Assembly (NCBI GenBank): GCA_934457415.1
Contig: CAKSHM010000002.1
Location: 186,001 to 250,000 of the forward strand
DNA from: an uncultured Eubacteriales bacterium
GTDB lineage: Bacteria; Bacillota; Clostridia; Oscillospirales; Acutalibacteraceae
Direction: 5' to 3'
DNA: 64,000 nucleotides
The position numbers and the translations under genes are program-made. Shown here one piece after another: positions 34,367-43,086 of this stretch; position 1 is the stretch's first letter, and each line of letters starts with the position of its first letter. The notes under the pieces were generated by a model, which saw only the letters and a program-made list of their open reading frames with translations, had not been told where the DNA came from and did no database searches.

Positions 34367-35863
34367 ATGGTTTATCTATCAAAATCAAAATACTGCGGAC
34401 TGTGGCAATGCCCGAAAATTGCGTGGCTTAAAAAATATAAGCCCGAGGAAATTACGGTTGATCCTCAGGTTGTAGCAAGGATGGATGCCGGTAATGAGGT
34501 AGGGGATCTTGCAATGGGGCTCTTCGGCGAATATACAGAGGTCACGGCTTTTGACGGCGATAAAATCGATATAAAGCAAATGATTGAAAACACAAAGGCG
34601 GAAATCGAAAAAGGGACGCCTGTTATCTGCGAAGCCTCGTTCGATTATAACGGGCTTTACTGTGCCGTTGACATACTGAAAAAGGAAAACGGCGGCTTTT
34701 CGATATACGAGGTTAAAAGCTCCACAAAGTATGATAAGGCGGTATATGCCGCTGATGTTGCTTATCAGAAATATGTGCTTAAAAGCTGCGGCGTTAATGT
34801 TACGGGCACTTATCTTATATGCCTTAATAACCAATATGTTTTTAACGGCGTTCTTAATTTGGAGGAGCTTTTCGGTATTCATGATATTTCCGATTCTGTA
34901 GCTGCAGAAGAAAAGAATATTGCGGCCAATCTGTCGATTGCCGAAAGAATTTTAAAATCGGAAAAGGAGCCGGCTATTGATTTATCCGTTTGCTGTGATA
35001 AGCCGTACACCTGCGCTTTTTGGAACTATTGCTCACGGAATTTGCCGAAGCCCTCTGTTTTTGATTTATACAGGCTGCATTTTGATAAAAAAATCGAATA
35101 TTACAAAAAGGGACTCGCCGATTTTAACGATCTATTTTACGGTGCCGATATTACCAATGGAAAACAGCTGCGGCAAATGCTTTTTGCGATTTCCGACCAA
35201 GGCACATATATAGAAAAGGACGGTATACGGGACTTTTTAAGCACGCTTTCATATCCGCTTTATTTTCTTGATTTTGAAACAATACAACCTGTTATACCGC
35301 AATTTATAGGAACAAAGCCTTACGCCCAAATACCGTTTCAGTATTCCCTGCACTATATTGAAAAGGAGGGTGGAGAGCTTTTACATAAGGAGTTTTTGGC
35401 AGAATCAGGCACCGACCCGCGCCGCGCAATTGCCGAAAGCCTTTGCAGAGACATTCCTACGAATGTCTGTGTTACCGCCTACAATAAAGGCTTTGAATGC
35501 GGAAGAATTAAGGAACTGGCGGAGACCTTCCCCGATTTGGCGGAGCATCTTTTAAATATACGCTCGAATATAAAGGATCTGCTGACGCCGTTTCAGTCGG
35601 GCTATTATTATAACCGCGCAATGGGCGGCAGCTTTTCCATTAAAAGCGTGTTGCCTGCAATATTCCCGAATGACCCATCGCTTGATTACCATAATCTTAA
35701 CGGGATACATAACGGCGGTGAGGCTATGACGGTTTTCCCGAAAATAAAGGATATGCCGCCGCAAGAGCAAAAGACCGCGCGGCACAATCTGCTTAAATAC
35801 TGCGAGCTTGACACCTTTGCCATGGTTAAGGTATGGCAGGAGCTTTTACGGGTGTCTGAATAA
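34367..35863 (+). CDS. DUF2779 protein: PD-(D/E)XK nuclease plus RNase-H-like domain
   Basis: A 498-residue two-part nuclease-like protein. The N-terminal half is Cas4/RecB-like, with Asp102 and Glu115-Val-Lys117 (YEVKSST) as catalytic residues and cysteines at 10, 15, 210, 216 and 222 that could hold an iron-sulfur cluster. The C-terminal DUF2779 half opens YFLDFETIQP (Asp302, Glu304), a DEDD-type exonuclease start. ATG at 34367 follows a GCGGAGG site. It is monocistronic under its own island operator. Its target is unknown. Confidence 0.8.
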   Translation: MVYLSKSKYCGLWQCPKIAWLKKYKPEEITVDPQVVARMDAGNEVGDLAMGLFGEYTEVTAFDGDKIDIKQMIENTKAEIEKGTPVICEASFDYNGLYCAVDILKKENGGFSIYEVKSSTKYDKAVYAADVAYQKYVLKSCGVNVTGTYLICLNNQYVFNGVLNLEELFGIHDISDSVAAEEKNIAANLSIAERILKSEKEPAIDLSVCCDKPYTCAFWNYCSRNLPKPSVFDLYRLHFDKKIEYYKKGLADFNDLFYGADITNGKQLRQMLFAISDQGTYIEKDGIRDFLSTLSYPLYFLDFETIQPVIPQFIGTKPYAQIPFQYSLHYIEKEGGELLHKEFLAESGTDPRRAIAESLCRDIPTNVCVTAYNKGFECGRIKELAETFPDLAEHLLNIRSNIKDLLTPFQSGYYYNRAMGGSFSIKSVLPAIFPNDPSLDYHNLNGIHNGGEAMTVFPKIKDMPPQEQKTARHNLLKYCELDTFAMVKVWQELLRVSE

Positions 35864-35869
35864 ATAAAC

Positions 35870-35906
35870 CAAAAGCAGTTGCTTTAATTAGCAACTGCCT
35901 TTAGTT
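35870..35906. terminator. Terminator between the nuclease and AAA protease 2
   Basis: AAAAGCAGTTGCT and AGCAACTGCCTTT-type arms pair around TTAATT, between convergent stops. Confidence 0.7.
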
Positions 35907-35920
35907 TGTTAAATTCTGAA

Positions 35921-37201
35921 TTATAAAACAACTTCCGTAATTTTACTGTTTTCGCGCAGCATTTTTATATCAGAATAAAGGAGCGTTTCCTTTTCACTGA
36001 GCATTTTTGCCGTCTTTTCGAGAAATTCGCGGTTTTTAATAAGTATCTCGCGTGCCTTAAACATATACCGCTCAAGCTCGGCATGAACTACCGATTCGTT
36101 TCTTGAATTGAAGCTCTCGGAGCTTTCAGGAAAACGATGGTTAGCAACATCTATCATACCGAAACCGCCGGTGCCGCTTTCGGATATGGCGTCCCTGATA
36201 TTATCTGCGGCTTTTCTGATATCGCTTTGACAGCCGCTTGCACAAGCACCCGAATAATAAAGCTCTACCGCCGCTTTCCCCGCAAGCGAAATGAGAATAT
36301 GGTGCGCCCGCCTTGTTACGGGCATACAACGGTGAATAAATCCGCCTGTTGAGTCTCTGCCGGCAGTTCTAAGCGATGCGAGTCCTACGCTGCCGGGAGT
36401 TAATACTTCGGACACTACAAGATGACCCGCCTCATGCAGCGCAATTTCTTTTAATGCGTCGCTTGACTTTTTTGTGAAATCATCGGGAGCGTCATACTGC
36501 ATACGCAAAACAGATTTTACAAGGTCATCCATTTCTATTTTTTCTTTTCTTGCATAACCCGCTCCAATTGCCGCCTCGTTAAGAATTGTTTCAAGCTCGG
36601 CACAGGAGCCATAGCTCACCATTTTAACAAGGTCATTCATATTTACATTATCCGAAACCTTTTTTTGACCGAGATAATATTTTATAATTTCCTCCGCGTC
36701 TCTGTCTGTGGGTGAGTTTACCTCTATTTTGCGGTCAAATCTGCCTGAGCGGATGAGCGAACGTGGGAGCTTTCGAATTTCGTTTACGGTTGCAAACACA
36801 AAAACATTGCAGCCCTTAACCTCGTCGATACCTGCCTGCACAGCAACATATTCCTCGGCATCTATATGGTGGTCGTCCTCGTTTGCGAATTTATCCATAT
36901 CATCAAGCAACACTATTGCCGGAGCGTTTTCCTTGGCTTTTTCAAAGGTGTCGGTTATCTTTCCTATAAAATCATCGCTGCCCTTATCACGGCGGACAAT
37001 ATATGCCGGCAGTCCGCTTTCGGTAATAAAGCTTTTTGCCATAAGGCTTTTTCCGAGTCCCGGGTCGCCGTAAAGCAAAATTCCCTGCGGCAGCTTTCCA
37101 CCGAGATTTTCGTAAATTTCTCTGTTGTGGATCATGTCGCAGATCTGTAAAAGCTCTTCTTTGATTGTTTGGTATCCGATAATTTTATCAAATGCACTCA
37201 T
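35921..37201 (-). CDS. Soluble FtsH-like AAA+ zinc protease, copy 2
   Basis: A 426-residue paralogue of copy 1, collinear over its whole length without gaps. It keeps the canonical residues: GDPGLGKS, LLDDMDKF, RSGRFDRKIEV with Arg at the position that is Trp in copy 1, HEAGHLVVSEVL and SGCQSDI. No membrane segment. It follows the gene ending at 37223 by 21 bases, so both come from the island operator at 37907-37941. It may degrade or remodel a cytosolic stress target. Confidence 0.87.
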   Translation of the reverse strand: MSAFDKIIGYQTIKEELLQICDMIHNREIYENLGGKLPQGILLYGDPGLGKSLMAKSFITESGLPAYIVRRDKGSDDFIGKITDTFEKAKENAPAIVLLDDMDKFANEDDHHIDAEEYVAVQAGIDEVKGCNVFVFATVNEIRKLPRSLIRSGRFDRKIEVNSPTDRDAEEIIKYYLGQKKVSDNVNMNDLVKMVSYGSCAELETILNEAAIGAGYARKEKIEMDDLVKSVLRMQYDAPDDFTKKSSDALKEIALHEAGHLVVSEVLTPGSVGLASLRTAGRDSTGGFIHRCMPVTRRAHHILISLAGKAAVELYYSGACASGCQSDIRKAADNIRDAISESGTGGFGMIDVANHRFPESSESFNSRNESVVHAELERYMFKAREILIKNREFLEKTAKMLSEKETLLYSDIKMLRENSKITEVVL

Positions 37202-37222
37202 ATTTATTTCCTCCGTGAATTT

Positions 37223-37861
37223 TTAATCCCACAAATTCCAAAACCACCTGTTAAACAGGTTTAAGGCCTCGGTCTTGCAGCGGTCTCTATATTCATCGAG
37301 CTTTATAGATTCTTTTAAATAAAGCTCGGCTGTTTCTTTATATTCGGGAACATCACTCGGTGAATAAAGTCTTTTTGCCCCATTAGGATAAATATCCTCA
37401 GGCTTTAAAAGCTTTTCGCCTAAAATCCCGTATTTCTTCGTAAATTCCTTGTAATTTTTCAGGTTCTCCTCTTCGTAAGGGTTTTTGACGGTACAGGTCT
37501 CTTCAGAGGCCTCTCTTAAAAGAAATATTATTCGGTCGAGAATGTCATTCCAAAGATTGTTACAAATTTCGTCTGTTTTTTCACGCAGCTTATAGCCCTC
37601 GGAATTTTCATCGGTAGGCCAAGAGCAGTATTCCTCGTATGTCATATTAAGCTCGTCGCTGTGTGCCTCGACATATTCTTTTTGCAATTCGCCGGGAAAT
37701 CCCATATGGTGTTCCTTTAAGTATTCAAGCATTTGGGGCATAACCTCCAAAAACCAGTAATCAATACTCCAGGTGTCCTTAACGCTCCAGCCTCTCTTTG
37801 CACGCTGTCGGCGATATTTATGCTCCTGCCGCCGTTCTTTAATCGCTCTTATAAATGACAT
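37223..37861 (-). CDS. Unknown protein, 212 residues
   Basis: The N-terminus is strongly basic (FIRAIKERRQEHKYRRQRAK), then Trp- and Tyr-rich helices (TWSIDYWFLEVMPQMLEYLK; NRWFWNLWD at the end). This could contact nucleic acid or a membrane surface. ATG at 37861 is chosen for its GGGAGG site. It is co-transcribed with AAA protease 2 and is a candidate substrate or adaptor. Family not recognised. Confidence 0.6.
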   Translation of the reverse strand: MSFIRAIKERRQEHKYRRQRAKRGWSVKDTWSIDYWFLEVMPQMLEYLKEHHMGFPGELQKEYVEAHSDELNMTYEEYCSWPTDENSEGYKLREKTDEICNNLWNDILDRIIFLLREASEETCTVKNPYEEENLKNYKEFTKKYGILGEKLLKPEDIYPNGAKRLYSPSDVPEYKETAELYLKESIKLDEYRDRCKTEALNLFNRWFWNLWD

Positions 37862-37906
37862 ATTGATTCCTCCCATAAGCAACATTTTTTTGCTTTCACT
37901 ATATAT

Positions 37907-37941
37907 ATTATATAAAATGTTATGTACCGTTTTCGGTGCTT
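37907..37941 (-). promoter_or_regulatory. Island operator-promoter 6 (AAA protease 2 operon)
   Basis: On the minus strand: AAGCACCG-AAAA-CGGTACAT, then 8 bases, then ATATAAT. The right half is perfect, the inner palindrome ACCGAAAACGGT, the spacing exact. Confidence 0.8.
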
Positions 37942-37959
37942 AAAATTTCCGATTTTAAT

Positions 37960-38328
37960 TTAGATATATTTTTTAATATATCGGTAATGCGAAGAACCGT
38001 CATTTATAGCCTTTATTTCTCTTTTCGCATCGCTAATGTCAAACCGTTTTATAATTTCCTCAATTATTTCTTTTCGGTTTATATCGGTATTGAGAAAAAT
38101 TTTAATGCTTTTACCATATATTTCAACTCTCCCTCTCGGATAATAATTATACGGTCGTCCCTTAGTAACGCGTTTTGAAAGCTTTGACCATTCGGCTTTG
38201 TGATTAAAATTATTTCCGGATTTTGAGCTGAATACTGCCTGTTTTTCCGCTTTGCCGTTTTCGTCGCAGGCAACAGAAACAATAATGAATTTCTTTTGTG
38301 ATAAATACCAAAATATTCCTTTTTGCAA
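37960..38328 (-). CDS. Small unknown protein, 122 residues
   Basis: A basic protein with HKAEWSKLSKRVTKGRPYNY YPRGRVEI-type strands, then IFLNTDINRKEIIEEIIKRF. The pattern recalls small conserved proteins of Firmicute mobile elements; function unknown. Last gene of the three-gene operon under island operator 7. Confidence 0.6.
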   Translation of the reverse strand: MQKGIFWYLSQKKFIIVSVACDENGKAEKQAVFSSKSGNNFNHKAEWSKLSKRVTKGRPYNYYPRGRVEIYGKSIKIFLNTDINRKEIIEEIIKRFDISDAKREIKAINDGSSHYRYIKKYI

Positions 38329-38342
38329 AAGCTTGCACCTCT

Positions 38343-39044
38343 TTAAAAAAATCCGAATTGTGCGGTTGCAATAAATACCTGCTCCTCTTTGTCAAAAAGT
38401 TTGCTTTCTTTAAGCTTGCGGCAGTAATTTTTCGGCAGTCCTGAAATAATAAACGGTCTTTTTTCATAATTCATATTAACTGCTTTTTCGGTATCGTTCC
38501 AAAATTCGCGCAATTTTAAAAAACACATAAGCTCAAAAAAGGCTCTCTCATTTTTGTTATTCATTTTTAAGGGTTGATTTTCGGCATTAACGGCACTGAA
38601 ATTTCCGTCAAACTGTAAAATGACCTTGTATCCGTTTTTTTCGGGATAGTCAAATGGCTTAAAGTTCTTTACATACTTATTTAGCCGATGCCTGAAAAAA
38701 CGGGTTGCAATAATTCCGTCGGTTTTTAAAAGCTTTTCTTTTTTATGCGGATCGTCAAGGTGTTTATATAGATTAAAATATTCGGAATATACGGCAGAAT
38801 CCGAAAAATCAAAAATGTTAAAGCTTTTCGCCTCGTCGGGGGAGCCTCTTGTATTTATTTGTTGGTTTGCGTGGGGTGTTATTTCAGCCGTTATGTCAGG
38901 GCTTTTCGAAAAATCTCCGCTTACTACCGTATAAACCGCTCTTAATACATCGGCGTTGTCAATTATATTTACACCCGATTTAAAACGACATACAAGGTGC
39001 GAAATGCCGCAATAATTGTTTAGTTCAATGCTTTTAATTATCAC
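38343..39044 (-). CDS. RecF/SMC-like protein lacking a Walker A
   Basis: A 233-residue protein opening MIIKSIELNNYCGISHLVCR FKSGVNIIDN, like the first strands of RecF/SbcC-type ATPases (LxNFxGI ... GxNxIxGxNxxGK), but with no GKT/S loop. The C-terminal ERAFFELMCFLKLREF and KRPFIISGLP blocks sit where Walker B and D-loop would. It is much shorter than these ATPases. It may be a structural remnant or a regulatory version. It lies in the operon with the 118- and 122-residue genes. Confidence 0.5.
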   Translation of the reverse strand: MIIKSIELNNYCGISHLVCRFKSGVNIIDNADVLRAVYTVVSGDFSKSPDITAEITPHANQQINTRGSPDEAKSFNIFDFSDSAVYSEYFNLYKHLDDPHKKEKLLKTDGIIATRFFRHRLNKYVKNFKPFDYPEKNGYKVILQFDGNFSAVNAENQPLKMNNKNERAFFELMCFLKLREFWNDTEKAVNMNYEKRPFIISGLPKNYCRKLKESKLFDKEEQVFIATAQFGFF

Positions 39045-39072
39045 TCTTTCGCCCTCCTCGTTTTATAGCAAA

Positions 39073-39429
39073 TTACTGTCCGAATATTTTTTTAATAAAG
39101 CATTTTCGCTTTTTATGTATTTTATAATTCGGCGGAATAACGGTATATAAATAACCGAGACCGTAATTATTTGCATAGCAAAAACAGCCGTATTGCGGGG
39201 CAGAACGCCTTATAAACGAAATAGCTTCGGGATTTCCCGTGACAAAATACACATTTGAATATCTTTCGGTTTTCACCGGCGGAAAAACCTCCGGTTTGTT
39301 TTCGGTAAAAATATAAAGCGTATTGTTATATACTGTCTGCATGCAGTTTTCGTCCGGAAATTCAAGGTCTTCTGCAATGCCGTAATAAATTCTTAATGCG
39401 TTCCACACGCGGTTTTTATTCTCGTTCAT
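39073..39429 (-). CDS. Unknown protein, 118 residues
   Basis: An alpha/beta protein with NVYFVTGNPEAISFIRRSAP and YGCFCYANNYGLGYLYTVIP strands and a basic end (KIHKKRKCFIKKIF). An AAAGGATG site lies upstream. First gene of its operon and directly controlled by island operator 7. Family not recognised. Confidence 0.55.
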   Translation of the reverse strand: MNENKNRVWNALRIYYGIAEDLEFPDENCMQTVYNNTLYIFTENKPEVFPPVKTERYSNVYFVTGNPEAISFIRRSAPQYGCFCYANNYGLGYLYTVIPPNYKIHKKRKCFIKKIFGQ

Positions 39430-39456
39430 TTCTGCTCATCCTTTCCTTATGTGTTT

Positions 39457-39491
39457 ATTATATTGTTTTTAATGTACCGAAATCAGGGCAT
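39457..39491 (-). promoter_or_regulatory. Island operator-promoter 7
   Basis: On the minus strand: ATGCCCTG-ATTT-CGGTACAT, then 8 bases, then ATATAAT. The right half is perfect and spacing exact. Confidence 0.75.
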
Positions 39492-39525
39492 AAAAAATCA
39501 GCCGCATTATTTGCGGCTGATTTTA
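39491..39525 (-). terminator. Terminator after the WYL regulator
   Basis: TCAGCCGCA and TGCGGCTGA flank a 5-base loop with A/T tails; on the minus strand it ends in TTTTTT. Confidence 0.85.
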
Positions 39526-39530
39526 AAAAG

Positions 39531-40511
39531 CTATTTATATTTTTTTATTGCATTTTCTAAAGAATTTTTAATTTTAACTTTCAGGCTTTCCGGCTTTGTA
39601 ATCTCTACATAATTTATATACTGCATTGCCCAGTGCTCCATTGCAATGGGGCTTGCCTTAACGGTCACGGTCACCCGACCGTCATCACGTTTTGAAATTT
39701 GCGTATCACGCCCGAACCAATCAATTATCTGGTCGATAATGCAAGCGTCGGCAATAAACTCAATTCTTTCCGGTTCATCGCTGTACATATAAGGCATTGA
39801 GGAAGAAAATCTCTTGTAGTCAATTCCGCTTTCATAGCCCGCAACCGAGCGGATAGGAACGGCGGCGGTTTTCGATATGCTCATATTTGTTATATGGTCA
39901 AGGCGGTGAAAAACCATATTGCCCCAGTATTCGCTGTAAGCCATAAGGTAATAACGCTGATTGTGAAGTATCATCTGATAAGGACTAACCACCTGATAAG
40001 AGCTTTTGTGCAGCTTTTTATCCGCTCCGTATTTATTATAATCATAGCTTAGCTGCTTGCCCGTTTCTATTGCGGTATCTATTAACTCTATATTGTAAAA
40101 AAGCGCCTGATTATCGGTCTTGCTCCAATCATTTACCGAATAAATATTTTTAATATGAGATTTGAAGTATTTATTAGAAAGTCCGCATAAGCGTTCTATC
40201 AGGTCCTTAGAGTGCTTGGCGGTTATATGCTTGCTGCTTAAAATGCCGTCTATCAGCATACGAAGCTCGCTGTCCTCAAACTCACGGAAGTCAATATAGC
40301 TGCCGGCTCTGCGTGACTCGATTTCAATATCCGCTTCTTTTAAAAGCGATATGTTTCGGCTTATCGCTTTGCGTTCGATAATTATGCCGTAATCGTTTTC
40401 AAGATGTGCGGCTATATCATCCTGAGTCAGCGGATGGTCATAATCGCTGTATTCTTTAAGTATCTGCCATATTCTTATAAGCGCAAGCTTTTTAGGTTCA
40501 AGCCCTTTCAT
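39531..40511 (-). CDS. WYL-domain transcriptional regulator
   Basis: A 326-residue regulator: an N-terminal winged helix (RIWQILKEYSDYDHPLTQDD ... IIIERKAISRNI), then a WYL domain (VVSPYQMILHNQRYYLMAYS) and a WCX-like end with HWAMQYINYVEITKPESL. WYL proteins sense nucleic acid or nucleotide ligands and often control DNA-damage or phage-defence genes. ATG at 40511 gives proper spacing from GGAG; 40517 is too close. A copy of the island operator lies in its own promoter, so I infer autoregulation and control of the regulon. Confidence 0.85.
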   Translation of the reverse strand: MKGLEPKKLALIRIWQILKEYSDYDHPLTQDDIAAHLENDYGIIIERKAISRNISLLKEADIEIESRRAGSYIDFREFEDSELRMLIDGILSSKHITAKHSKDLIERLCGLSNKYFKSHIKNIYSVNDWSKTDNQALFYNIELIDTAIETGKQLSYDYNKYGADKKLHKSSYQVVSPYQMILHNQRYYLMAYSEYWGNMVFHRLDHITNMSISKTAAVPIRSVAGYESGIDYKRFSSSMPYMYSDEPERIEFIADACIIDQIIDWFGRDTQISKRDDGRVTVTVKASPIAMEHWAMQYINYVEITKPESLKVKIKNSLENAIKKYK

Positions 40512-40532
40512 TTTCATTGCTCCTTTTTTATT

Positions 40533-40568
40533 ATTATACAATATTCGTTTGCGACAAATTCGGCACAT
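40533..40568 (-). promoter_or_regulatory. Island operator-promoter 8 (WYL gene)
   Basis: On the minus strand: ATGTGCCG-AATT-TGTCGCAA, then 9 bases, then GTATAAT. The left half is one base off the consensus; spacing is one base longer. Most like the site at 25115. Confidence 0.6.
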
Positions 40569-40639
40569 AACCATATTAACATAATAATTATTTTCAGTCA
40601 ATTTCTGCGCTATGTTTTTATCGGTCTTTTTTGACAGAC

Positions 40640-40667
40640 TGAAAGCACCGCTTATGCGGTGCTTTTT

Positions 40668-40669
<2 letters not shown>
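40640..40669. terminator. Hairpin with T run
   Basis: AAAGCACCGC and GCGGTGCTTT around TTAT, followed by TTTT on the plus strand. It marks the right edge of the island. Confidence 0.8.
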
Positions 40670-42183
<1,514 letters not shown>

Positions 42184-42199
42184 TCTTAATAGAATTAAA

Positions 42200-42235
42200 A
42201 ATGCTCAGAGAGTTCAGAAACTCTCTGAGCATTTT
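42200..42235. terminator. 15-bp perfect terminator stem
   Basis: AATGCTCAGAGAGTT and AACTCTCTGAGCATT around CAGA, with TTT. It includes the stop codon of the activating-enzyme gene and serves both convergent genes. Confidence 0.9.
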
Positions 42236-43062
42236 TCGGCCATGATATCATTTAAAGTATCCATAAAATCCTTATCGGGAATATAGAATTTTTCGGGCTT
42301 AGAATTTAAAGCGTAATATTTATTTTCACCCATTTTGTGATAAGGTAAGAATTCGGCCTTTTTGATACCGTTTTCTTTTAACAGGTCTATTATTTTTTGC
42401 ATTTCTTCAAAACTGTCATTAAATCCGCCTATAACAGGAACTCTTATAATCATATCCGTGATTTTTGAAAGCTTTTTGAAATTGTTTATTATAAGTTCAT
42501 TTGATACGCCTGTTCCTTTTCTGTGCAATTCGGCTCCGAAAGCTTTAATATCATATAAAAACAAATCCGTAAACTGCAGTATTTTTTCAAAGCTTTCCCA
42601 CGGAACATTACCGGCAGTATCAACGGCGGTATGTATTCCGGCAGCCTTGCATTTTTTAAGAATTTCACAAAGAAAATCAAGCTGCAGCATACATTCTCCG
42701 CCCGAAAAGGTGACTCCGCCTCCCGAATTATCATAAAACGCTTTATCCTTTATGATCTCTTCAAAAACCTCGTCGACCGTATAATCTTTTCCGCAGATTT
42801 TTCGAGCATCCGAAGGGCAATAAAGCTCGCACCTGCCGCAAAAATCGCATTTTTTAAGACTATTAGGGCATACTTCAATACACTTGCCGCAATGAGTACA
42901 CTTATCCTTATAAAACATCATTTGTTTATCAAATGACTGACTTTCGGGATTATGGCACCATTTGCACCGCAGATTGCAGCCTTTGAAAAACACCGTTGTC
43001 CGTATTCCCGGTCCGTCGACAAAAGAATTTCGTTGAATGTCAAAAATATTTGCTTTCGGCAA
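42214..43062 (-). CDS. Glycyl-radical-enzyme activating enzyme
   Basis: A 282-residue radical-SAM protein that installs the glycyl radical. The SAM cluster is Cys29-x3-Cys33-x2-Cys36 (FFKGCNLRCKWCHNP). A ferredoxin-like insert with two more 4Fe-4S sets follows (CTHCGKCIEVCP, CDFCGRCELYCP), typical of activases of non-PFL enzymes. GGGVTFSGGEC (the GGE motif) is intact. It lies 24 bases after the GRE at 43087 and is the only activase in the window. Confidence 0.92.
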   Translation of the reverse strand: MPKANIFDIQRNSFVDGPGIRTTVFFKGCNLRCKWCHNPESQSFDKQMMFYKDKCTHCGKCIEVCPNSLKKCDFCGRCELYCPSDARKICGKDYTVDEVFEEIIKDKAFYDNSGGGVTFSGGECMLQLDFLCEILKKCKAAGIHTAVDTAGNVPWESFEKILQFTDLFLYDIKAFGAELHRKGTGVSNELIINNFKKLSKITDMIIRVPVIGGFNDSFEEMQKIIDLLKENGIKKAEFLPYHKMGENKYYALNSKPEKFYIPDKDFMDTLNDIMAEKCSESF

Positions 43063-43086
43063 TTAAAACACATCCTGTTTCAATAT

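Noticed and set aside
34385..34882. Minus-strand 165-codon open frame
   Set aside because: It lies antisense inside the nuclease gene, has no ribosome site and no protein-like composition.
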